Assembly (NCBI GenBank): GCA_002256685.1
Contig: NQJH01000142.1
Location: 1-5,308 of the forward strand
Length of the DNA stretch: 5,308 bases
From: Methylococcaceae bacterium NSP1-2
GTDB taxonomy: Bacteria; Pseudomonadota; Gammaproteobacteria; Methylococcales; Methylomonadaceae
Direction of reading: 5' to 3'
Below the pieces are notes generated by a model. The model worked only from the letters and a program-made list of their open reading frames with translations, had not been told where the DNA came from and did not search any database. Below, one piece after another: positions 1-5,308 of the stretch. The number at the start of each line of letters is the position of its first letter. Position 1 is the stretch's first letter. The position numbers and the translations under genes are program-made.

Positions 1-683
1 CTAGTGACCGATTGAAATAAGCTTTTGCCTGATTTTTCGGCATGAAAACTGACACTAGCCGTTCTAACAAAGGCAAAATTACCATCAACAGATAGTTTTT
101 CGCCAGCGGCTAAGTCATACATCAACAATTCAGCAGTCGGTACGGGGGAGTTAAGCACCACGATACCTGAGCCTTTGACTTGAGTTTGAAAAAAGCCTTC
201 GCCACCAAATAACGCACTGGAGACATTTTGCTGCATTTTCGCACTGACTTCTAAATTAGCAGAGGCGCAATAAAACGAACCTTTGTCAAAAATCAACGCA
301 TCATTATCAATATTAAATAATAAAAAATGCCCAAAGGTAGGCTCTAAATAAATTTCACCTGTGCCTTTAATGCGGGATTGAAATAAGGTTTCGCCAGTGA
401 CGAATTTACGCATTAAACCTTTAGCAATTCCGCCTTGCATGTTTGATTCAAGTTGCAAATTGCCTTTCATAAAATACAGCGCACCCGGCTCAATGAGTAG
501 CTCGCTTTTATCCAGTTTGACGCGAATCATTTTTAAGTGAATATCAGCTTGATTAGCGAAAAAAACTTTTTCAGCGACATTCAAATCATCAGAACCTTTT
601 AGGGTTTTGTATTGCACGACTTCGACTATCGTGCCTAGCGTTTTTTCGGTTTCTATTACGTCAAAAGGATCAACATCACTCAT
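1..683 (-). CDS. AIM24 family protein (partial, C-terminus beyond window)
   Basis: The translation gives 227 codons before the window edge, so the stop is missing. It matches the AIM24 family (Pfam PF01987, TRAP-like fold): a short variable N-terminus (residues 1-45), then a beta-rich body with EPGALYFMKG at 65-74, a Gly-rich turn GGIAKGLMRKF at 84-94, GETLFQSRIKGTGEIYLEP at 97-115, and a second similar strand set GEGFFQTQVKGSG at 161-173. It has no signal peptide or membrane segment, so it is probably cytoplasmic. The bacterial family has no well-defined reaction; the name comes from a yeast mitochondrial protein. The start at 683 (MSDVDPF) is preferred because an AAGGT lies 7 bases upstream, while the in-frame ATG at 689 would sit only 1 base from it. 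It follows the DUF748 gene on the same strand after 113 bases, so read-through is possible. The family call is confident; the role is unknown. Confidence 0.88.
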   Translation of the reverse strand, partial: MSDVDPFDVIETEKTLGTIVEVVQYKTLKGSDDLNVAEKVFFANQADIHLKMIRVKLDKSELLIEPGALYFMKGNLQLESNMQGGIAKGLMRKFVTGETLFQSRIKGTGEIYLEPTFGHFLLFNIDNDALIFDKGSFYCASANLEVSAKMQQNVSSALFGGEGFFQTQVKGSGIVVLNSPVPTAELLMYDLAAGEKLSVDGNFAFVRTASVSFHAEKSGKSLFQSVT

Positions 684-690
684 ATTCATC

Positions 691-695
691 ACCTT
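691..695 (-). promoter_or_regulatory. Ribosome binding site deciding the AIM24 start
   Basis: AAGGT on the minus strand lies 7 bases before the ATG at 683 and 1 base before the in-frame ATG at 689. Normal Shine-Dalgarno spacing therefore favours the downstream ATG (MSDVDP rather than MNMSDVDP). Confidence 0.6.
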
Positions 696-758
696 ATTAT
701 TGATAGGTTCGCGCCTTTACAGGCAGGTTGTTTAACCGCAAATTTTGAGGCTAACCAT

Positions 759-786
759 AATATAGTTCATAAGCGCACAATATGAA
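759..786 (-). promoter_or_regulatory. Candidate sigma70-type promoter for the AIM24 gene
   Basis: Read on the minus strand, TTCATA (4 of 6 to TTGACA) and TATATT (5 of 6 to TATAAT) are separated by 16 bases, about 75 bases before the AIM24 start. The -35 hexamer is half of a 6-base dyad (TTCATA/TATGAA, 766-786), so the spacer also carries a possible operator or small hairpin. This is a match by eye in an AT-rich gap; transcription from the DUF748 gene upstream is an equally good explanation. Confidence 0.25.
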
Positions 787-796
787 TTTTTCCCGC

Positions 797-3700
797 TCAA
801 TTGGCTTTTAATGACAATATTGTGGCAATCTCATTATTATCCCTTTGAGGGTCAACAACAGGATCGAGAATAAAAATTTGTGCATTAGGTACACCATTTT
901 GCAGTACTAGATAGTTGGCTATAGCCGTTGCTCTTCGTGCAGCAAGTGCTTTAAGGCGCGGTTGCTCGCCTTTAAGGGTGACACTTAAGCGTTGTTTAGC
1001 CACTTCATAAAAATCCAGCCCTTCAGCCTCAATGAGTTCGGGTTTACCAAATAATGATTTTTTCGCCAGTTGAGGAAATTTTTCGATGAATAAATCGGCT
1101 AACAGGCGTTTGTAATCGCTATCGGATAGCTCGACATTGTCCGCACCTGTTTTTTTGTTACCTTGTTGTTTATTAATCTCATCGGCTCTCATTTTTTTGA
1201 TTACGTCATATAAGGCGGCTTCTTTCATAGCGGGCCAATCTTGTGTCTTAAAAGCCGTGCCTTTTATGTCTAAAATCAATACTGAACGTTCTTTTAGTAG
1301 TTTAGCTAAAGTAGTGAGTTTTTTTATTTGTGCTTTATCCAACACGGCATTACCCGCGTTAAATTGAATCGTACTGATGTCTGCGTCGCTGTCCGCAAGT
1401 GAGGCGAGTGCGCGAAAAGGTGAGGCGACGACTTTGCTAATCGCATTGACTAAGGCATCGGAGATAAGTGCGCCTATGTCAAATTGCGGATCATCCAATC
1501 TACCGGTAATCGGCACATCAATTGATATTATGCCATCGGAATCTTTCAGCAGAGCAACCGCCATTTCTAACGGTAAGGAAACGGCTTTGGGGTTGTCTAC
1601 TTTTTCACCAAGTTCAAGTTGATCGATTAATATATTGTTGCTAGCGGTGAGTTCACCATCGACAACTTTATATTTTAGCTTTAGCGACATTTTGCCTTTT
1701 TCAACTTTATAACCCGCAAATTCCACCATGTAGGGTGAAATTAATGGCATCGGCATTCCTTTAAAATTGACGGTTAAATCGTAATTGCCTAAATAAGGGC
1801 TGACACTACCATCAATGTCTACGGGAGCTAAATCATAGGCATTACCTTTTAGCGATACTTTAATAGTTGATTTTGAATCCGAGGAAATATCACTTGCACC
1901 ACCGTCTAAACTTTTGATCTGAGCCGCAAAAGGCAAAATTAACGATCTATCGGCAAAGTCAGAAGAGCCATCAATAATCTGCACTTTATTCAATTGAAAA
2001 TACGGTGCGTGCTGAGCGGGTGCTTTGCTAGGCGATGAATCTGTGATAAAGATGTCAGAAAAGTTGATGGTTTTGTCTTTTTTGATAGTCACTTTGGCGT
2101 AGGGTTTATTCATAACCAAAGTGTCAGCGATATAGCTATCTTTTCGTAAATCAACGACAAAAGCTTTTAGCGTTAAGGATTCCCAACGAATAAAGTCTCT
2201 GTGGCGTTTTTGATCGCGGGTGATGAAGTTGTTAATGCTAACGTCACTGGTAAATTTAAGGTCTAGCGGTTTATTATCGGGCACAGAGAAAGCGAGTTTG
2301 CCATGCGTAGCCAACTGCCCATCTATAATGTCCAAATGGGCGATTTTTTCTAAATAGGGTTGAAAAGGTTCTAGCTCAATTGCTTTCGTATCAACCGCTA
2401 ACTGGGCTGAAAAAGGTTCAAACGTGGTGTCACCAATTAGTTGAATACTGCCCGTTTTATTAATCCCCGCATTCAATTGAATAGGCATTTTTACGCCCGT
2501 TTTATTGTTATAAGCGGTCAGTTTAAAATCGATAGGTTTAAGCGTGACTGTAACGGGTTTTTTCTGCGTTCTATCTTCAAAGGTTGCACCAAAATTAGTG
2601 AGGGCGATGTGATTAATTTTAATCGCCCACGGCGTTGATTTCGATTCAATTGATTTCAATTTAGCAGTTGGCGTGATGTTTGCCTTGGCTTGAGGGGCTG
2701 TGAATAAGTTTTGGTAATTAAATTCCCCTTTTGGCGTTAGCCAACTACGCAAATCAGCACTGTCCGCTAGCACGGATTCAAGCGCAAGCGATTGGTTGTT
2801 AAGATTAAAGTCAACACCATTCAATGCTAAATTAGCAACATTTACCAGCGATTTATCCTGATTTGTTTCAAACAATTGAACATGACTGCCGCTCAGCTTG
2901 CCTTGTGTGGTCGTCACCGATACCTTGTCATTGGTAAAATGAGTTTCGATGCCTGTTTCCAGCACGATAGCGGGGGTTTTAAAGCGGGTGTTTAAGTAGC
3001 CTAGCTCAAAATCATGTGTGTCAATTTTGGTGTTATTAGCGGACATGTGCCAGTTATGCTTAGACGTTTTCGCTTTATAATCATTCACTTCATGGTTTAA
3101 CTTAGCTGCTTTAATCGCTAGATTTGTTTGTCCAGCGACTGAAAGCTGTATATTATTGGTCGCTATTTTTGATTTATTGACCGCAAACTGCCAATCATTG
3201 TGCGCATAACTAATCTTAAAATCAGTTTCATGACTCAGGCTTGGTGTTTTAATGACGGTTTTATTCGCGCTTTGCTCAGAAAATTCAAAATTACGCAGAT
3301 TAATTTTGGATTTATTAGCCGCAAATAACCAACTATCTTTTGCATAAGTAATTTTAATATCGGTCTCATGCGTAAAACTAGGGGTTTTAACCACAAAATC
3401 TTTTTCGGCATACTTAAAATCGCGTAATTCAAGTTTGGCTTTATCGGCAGCAAAGCTGAACTGCTTATCGGTATAGCTGGCTTTATAATCGGTATTAAAT
3501 AACTCATAGCCACTGAAATTAGACGGCATCGATGCGGGCAAAACGAGGGTTAATAAACGTTGTAGTTTTAGATTATTCAGTTGAATATGACCTGTTGAAA
3601 AAAAAGGATTAACGCCTAATTCGCCTTGCCAGTTCAATTGCCCACCTGATTCGAGACTAAGCTGTAACTTTAATTGGTATTTTCCATTGACTGCTGTACT

Positions 3701-4210
3701 AAAATTATTAATCGTGAGATTAATGGGCTGAATAGTCTCTTTGATGGGCGCGTCTTCCCATACTAATTTGCCTTTTGAGAGCGATAAATTGGTGATGCTG
3801 ACAGGAAAAACGGTGTTATTTTGTTGATTATTAAACAAAGTATCGACGTTAAACTGACCATTTTTTAGCTTAACAAGGTGAACGACGGGGTTTATTAACG
3901 CGAGGTTGTCAATCGCCAGTGCCGATTGTTTGAGCGATTGCAGAATATTCACCTGCATATAAAAACTATCGACGCTGGCAAAGGACTTGCCATCAGTTTC
4001 TTGAATGGCAAAATTTTGTAGCCGCATAGATAGCGGTAATAACGTAAACTGAACATTGGCAAGCGTGGCTTTTCTGCCAGTTTCTTGCTGGACGAGGGTG
4101 ATTATTTTCGACTTTAGCAACATCGGCAAACTGTAAATCATGAGTGCCGATAAGCTACCTACCATCAGCAAAGCTATTATAACGTTAGCGTATAAACGTT
4201 GGTTTATCAT
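797..4210 (-). CDS. DUF748 domain-containing, AsmA-like membrane-anchored periplasmic protein
   Basis: A 1137-residue protein with the DUF748 (PF05359) architecture, related to the AsmA/TamB-like large periplasmic proteins. Residues about 7-32 form one hydrophobic anchor; the rest should lie in the periplasm. Residues 40-240 carry the first AsmA-like part (LPLSMRLQNFAIQE, then VHLVKLKNGQFNVDTLF). Residues 242-467 are a run of ~45-residue repeats. Residues about 525-935 are the conserved DUF748 core, with DQLELGEKV at 863-871, LPLEMAVALLKDSDGII at 879-895, GRLDDPQFDIG at 903-913 and VASPFRALASL at 928-938. Residues 946-1118 resemble an OmpA-like domain split by an insert. By analogy with AsmA-like proteins it may take part in envelope or lipid homeostasis, but this family has no proven activity. 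The start at 4210 is the only plausible one: an in-frame TAG lies at 4244-4246 with no ATG, GTG or TTG between, and the anchor begins right after it. No good Shine-Dalgarno is visible. It is intact. Confidence 0.93.
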   Translation of the reverse strand: MINQRLYANVIIALLMVGSLSALMIYSLPMLLKSKIITLVQQETGRKATLANVQFTLLPLSMRLQNFAIQETDGKSFASVDSFYMQVNILQSLKQSALAIDNLALINPVVHLVKLKNGQFNVDTLFNNQQNNTVFPVSITNLSLSKGKLVWEDAPIKETIQPINLTINNFSTAVNGKYQLKLQLSLESGGQLNWQGELGVNPFFSTGHIQLNNLKLQRLLTLVLPASMPSNFSGYELFNTDYKASYTDKQFSFAADKAKLELRDFKYAEKDFVVKTPSFTHETDIKITYAKDSWLFAANKSKINLRNFEFSEQSANKTVIKTPSLSHETDFKISYAHNDWQFAVNKSKIATNNIQLSVAGQTNLAIKAAKLNHEVNDYKAKTSKHNWHMSANNTKIDTHDFELGYLNTRFKTPAIVLETGIETHFTNDKVSVTTTQGKLSGSHVQLFETNQDKSLVNVANLALNGVDFNLNNQSLALESVLADSADLRSWLTPKGEFNYQNLFTAPQAKANITPTAKLKSIESKSTPWAIKINHIALTNFGATFEDRTQKKPVTVTLKPIDFKLTAYNNKTGVKMPIQLNAGINKTGSIQLIGDTTFEPFSAQLAVDTKAIELEPFQPYLEKIAHLDIIDGQLATHGKLAFSVPDNKPLDLKFTSDVSINNFITRDQKRHRDFIRWESLTLKAFVVDLRKDSYIADTLVMNKPYAKVTIKKDKTINFSDIFITDSSPSKAPAQHAPYFQLNKVQIIDGSSDFADRSLILPFAAQIKSLDGGASDISSDSKSTIKVSLKGNAYDLAPVDIDGSVSPYLGNYDLTVNFKGMPMPLISPYMVEFAGYKVEKGKMSLKLKYKVVDGELTASNNILIDQLELGEKVDNPKAVSLPLEMAVALLKDSDGIISIDVPITGRLDDPQFDIGALISDALVNAISKVVASPFRALASLADSDADISTIQFNAGNAVLDKAQIKKLTTLAKLLKERSVLILDIKGTAFKTQDWPAMKEAALYDVIKKMRADEINKQQGNKKTGADNVELSDSDYKRLLADLFIEKFPQLAKKSLFGKPELIEAEGLDFYEVAKQRLSVTLKGEQPRLKALAARRATAIANYLVLQNGVPNAQIFILDPVVDPQRDNNEIATILSLKAN
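2810..3487 (-). repeat. Tandem ~45-residue repeats inside the DUF748 protein
   Basis: Residues 242-467 fall into five tandem units starting near 242, 285, 331, 378 and 421. Each has a pattern like YxKDxWxFAANKSKI, then an acidic/aromatic strand, then KTPxxxHET. The aligned aromatic or hydrophobic position is F251, W294, W340, W387 and V430, so the spacing is 43, 46, 47 and 43 residues. Units 1-3 are closest; the fourth has diverged and the fifth is only a faint match. The nucleotide sequence also repeats (compare 3225-3260 with 3362-3398), which suggests fairly recent duplication. The repeats probably add beta-strands to an elongated AsmA-like groove; that is inference. Confidence 0.75.
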
Positions 4211-4286
4211 AAAATTTGAGAATTCAATCCGCTTTGACTTTGGCTATTTTAAACAAAAAAACCATTGTTCACTTAATTTTGCCGGA

Positions 4287-4305
4287 TAGTTGATATTTTC
4301 AACTA
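4287..4305. repeat. Perfect inverted repeat (7-base stem, 5-base loop)
   Basis: TAGTTGA and TCAACTA flank the loop TATTT. It lies 77 bases upstream of the DUF748 start, on that gene's promoter side. It could be an operator for a dimeric regulator or a small hairpin in the 5' leader. It is not followed by a T-run on either strand, so a terminator is unlikely. Confidence 0.5.
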
Positions 4306-4317
4306 GACTAGGATGTA

Positions 4318-4350
4318 ACGCGATACTTATGAGTGTTAATTTCATCGCGT
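4318..4350. repeat. Perfect inverted repeat (7-base arms, 19-base spacer)
   Basis: ACGCGAT at 4318-4324 and ATCGCGT at 4344-4350 are exact reverse complements and stand out as the G+C-rich motifs in an AT-rich region. The centre-to-centre distance is 26 bases, between two and three helical turns. This fits either paired protein half-sites or a loose stem-loop. The function is unknown. Confidence 0.45.
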
Positions 4351-4384
4351 AGTGATACCATTAATATATGCTTATCGATAGATT

Positions 4385-4406
4385 AAACGATTTTTTTAAA
4401 TCGTTT
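4385..4406. repeat. Perfect inverted repeat (9-base stem, TTTT loop)
   Basis: AAACGATTT and AAATCGTTT flank a TTTT loop, and two further T follow on the plus strand. The stem has only two G-C pairs, so it would be a weak intrinsic terminator at best. No complete gene ends just before it on either strand, so an operator, or a remnant terminator of a lost gene, is as likely. An 8-base palindrome TATCGATA lies just before it at 4373-4380. Confidence 0.5.
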
Positions 4407-4433
4407 TTACACTATTAGCGTATTTTAAAAACC

Positions 4434-4439
4434 TATAGT
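4434..4439 (+). promoter_or_regulatory. Candidate -10 element for the DUF4124 gene
   Basis: TATAGT matches the sigma70 -10 consensus at 5 of 6 positions and lies 35 bases before the start codon, giving a short leader. No good -35 hexamer is seen at 16-18 bases; the nearest, TTTACA at 4406-4411, is 22 bases away. The call is tentative. Confidence 0.25.
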
Positions 4440-4465
4440 ACCCTACTGCTAATCTAAATTGCTCT

Positions 4466-4470
4466 GGAGG
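4466..4470 (+). promoter_or_regulatory. Strong ribosome binding site of the DUF4124 gene
   Basis: GGAGG lies 4 bases before the ATG at 4475. It is the strongest Shine-Dalgarno in the window and fixes this start, which also gives a clean signal peptide. Confidence 0.8.
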
Positions 4471-4474
4471 AAAA

Positions 4475-5068
4475 ATGAGATTTACACTGATTATCTTAGG
4501 ATGTTTAATCTCTTCCTATGTTTGTGCTGCTAACAATGTATATAAATGTATTGATACCTCTGGTAAAAAGGAGTATCAAGCCACTCCGTGTGGCGAAGGG
4601 CTTACTAAAAGCACCCTCAATATTAAAACCGGCAGTTCTGTTAACTTAGACGAAGAAAAAAAACAACAAGAGTTAAAGCAAAAAGAAGAACAGGCAAAAA
4701 TTGAAGAACAAAAGCTGACTAAACAACAAAAGTTGGAAAAACAAGCCAGTATCGATAAAGAAGCGATTGCTGAGAGTGAAAACAATCAAGCCTTGATTAA
4801 AAGTGATCCAAAAAAATATTCAGCCTTTGCTATTCCACCTTACGCACCCGATAAATTATCCGATTTAATTCAAAATTATCGAGATAGACTCGCTGACATT
4901 GAACGCTTAAGAAGAGCCTCAGCCCAAAAAGCCTTAGCATCTGGTCAATGTGAACGCGTAGAAGCATCGGAATTAGATGCTAAAAGCACGAAAATTATAC
5001 TGACTTTTTTCGTCAACTGTAGCACCGGTAAAACGTTTTATTTTACTGAGCAAGACTTGAAAAATTAA
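4475..5068 (+). CDS. Secreted DUF4124 domain-containing protein
   Basis: A 197-residue protein. Residues 1-18 form a signal peptide (short positive start, hydrophobic core, VCA-A cleavage site), so export to the periplasm is likely. There is no proper lipobox before C17. Residues 20-40 match the start of DUF4124 (VYKCIDTSGKKEYQATPC), where C25 and C39 could form a disulfide. Residues 58-100 are a Glu/Lys/Gln-rich helix, probably a coiled coil. Residues 125-193 are a second small domain containing C159 and C182 (GQCERVEASEL, then FFVNCSTGKTFYF), which could be a second disulfide. DUF4124 proteins are common in gammaproteobacteria and have no assigned activity; a structural or scaffolding envelope role is a guess. 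The start is fixed by GGAGG. The gene overlaps the dehydrogenase downstream by one base, so the two are probably co-transcribed. Confidence 0.88.
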   Translation: MRFTLIILGCLISSYVCAANNVYKCIDTSGKKEYQATPCGEGLTKSTLNIKTGSSVNLDEEKKQQELKQKEEQAKIEEQKLTKQQKLEKQASIDKEAIAESENNQALIKSDPKKYSAFAIPPYAPDKLSDLIQNYRDRLADIERLRRASAQKALASGQCERVEASELDAKSTKIILTFFVNCSTGKTFYFTEQDLKN

Positions 5069-5308
5069 TGACCTTCAAAACCATACTAATCACCGGTTGC
5101 TCTTCTGGCATTGGTTACGATGCCGCCGTTGCTTTAAAAAAACGCGGGCATCAAGTCATTGCAAGCGCGAGAAATCCAGACGATGTAATCCGTTTAACAG
5201 AGCAAGGCTTCACCTGTTTGCAACTTGATTTAGCGGACAGTGATAGCATTCAACAAGCGGTTGCACAAATGCTGAAATTAACGGGTGGGCGTTGTGATGC
5301 GTTATTTA
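5068..5308 (+). CDS. Short-chain dehydrogenase/reductase, YbbO-like (partial, C-terminus beyond window)
   Basis: The first 80 codons of a classical SDR. ILITGCSSGIG at residues 6-16 is the TGxxxGxG dinucleotide-binding motif after strand 1. ASARNPDDV at 32-40 ends strand 2, with R35 suggesting NADP(H) preference. LDLADSDSI at 53-61 supplies the Asp (D54) that contacts the adenine ring. The NNAG motif and the catalytic Ser-Tyr-Lys lie beyond the window. From memory, the order ITGCSSGIG, RxPDDV, then GFT resembles E. coli YbbO, an NADP-dependent aldehyde/ketone reductase-type SDR; an orthology claim would need the full sequence. It has no signal peptide, so it is a cytoplasmic enzyme. The ATG shares its A with the upstream TAA stop (TAATG). 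No good Shine-Dalgarno is visible, which suggests translational coupling to the DUF4124 gene. The substrate is unknown. Confidence 0.9.
   Translation, partial: MTFKTILITGCSSGIGYDAAVALKKRGHQVIASARNPDDVIRLTEQGFTCLQLDLADSDSIQQAVAQMLKLTGGRCDALF

Noticed and set aside
1137..1622. Plus-strand open frames of 76 and 81 codons opposite the DUF748 gene
   Set aside because: They lie inside the strongly supported DUF748 coding region. Their translations are low-complexity and Ser/Leu-rich with no recognisable domain, so they are antisense shadows.
2441..2638. 65-codon plus-strand open frame
   Set aside because: Antisense to the conserved DUF748 core, with no family resemblance and no independent signals.
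2810..3487. CRISPR-like or mobile repeat array
   Set aside because: The repeats are diverged, in frame and about 130-140 bases long, and they encode coherent protein units. There are no spacers, terminal inverted repeats or target duplications.
3235..3513. 92-codon minus-strand frame overlapping the repeat block
   Set aside because: It is a shifted frame of the DUF748 gene. The repeated DNA keeps it open, but the real frame shows clean protein repeats.
4329..4352. 7-codon frame MSVNFIA between the ACGCGAT arms
   Set aside because: Too short, with no ribosome binding site; chance.
4385..4408. Rho-independent terminator call for the 9-base hairpin
   Set aside because: The stem has only two G-C pairs, the T-run past the stem is two bases, and no complete gene ends next to it on either strand. 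It is kept as an inverted repeat only.
4656..4663. Run of eight A inside the DUF4124 gene, possible slippage site
   Set aside because: The normal frame continues through a well-formed C-terminal domain. Runs of this length are common in Lys-rich AT-rich genes, and nothing shows a functional shifted product.
4576..4785. 69-codon minus-strand frame opposite the DUF4124 gene
   Set aside because: The Ser/Phe/Cys-rich translation is the antisense of the Lys/Glu/Gln-rich coiled coil; a shadow.

Overview
The window looks like an ordinary chromosomal stretch from a low-to-moderate G+C gammaproteobacterium (roughly 40% G+C by eye). The pointers are a DUF748/AsmA-like envelope protein, a secreted DUF4124 protein and a YbbO-like short-chain dehydrogenase. 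A methanotroph-like or sulfur-oxidiser-like lineage is possible, but the sequence does not settle it. There are no RNA genes, insertion sequences, CRISPR arrays or phage genes.

Layout: two genes read leftwards from a divergent intergenic region and two read rightwards. Leftward: a 1137-residue DUF748 protein (797-4210) with an N-terminal membrane anchor, then, after a 113-base gap, an AIM24-family protein whose C-terminus lies beyond the left edge (1-683). Rightward: a 197-residue exported DUF4124 protein (4475-5068), followed with a one-base TAATG overlap by the start of a short-chain dehydrogenase/reductase that is cut by the right edge (5068-5308).

The 264-base divergent region (4211-4474) holds three separate perfect inverted repeats, an 8-base palindrome, a strong Shine-Dalgarno for the DUF4124 gene and only weak promoter-like hexamers. 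It contains no convincing gene.

Functionally, the DUF748 and DUF4124 proteins are both predicted envelope proteins (inner-membrane-anchored periplasmic, and secreted periplasmic). The AIM24 protein and the dehydrogenase look cytoplasmic. No shared pathway can be read from the sequence. The more unusual points are a tandem ~45-residue repeat block in the N-terminal half of the DUF748 protein, its interrupted OmpA-like C-terminus, and the cluster of dyads in the divergent region. I found no clear evidence of a new biological system.
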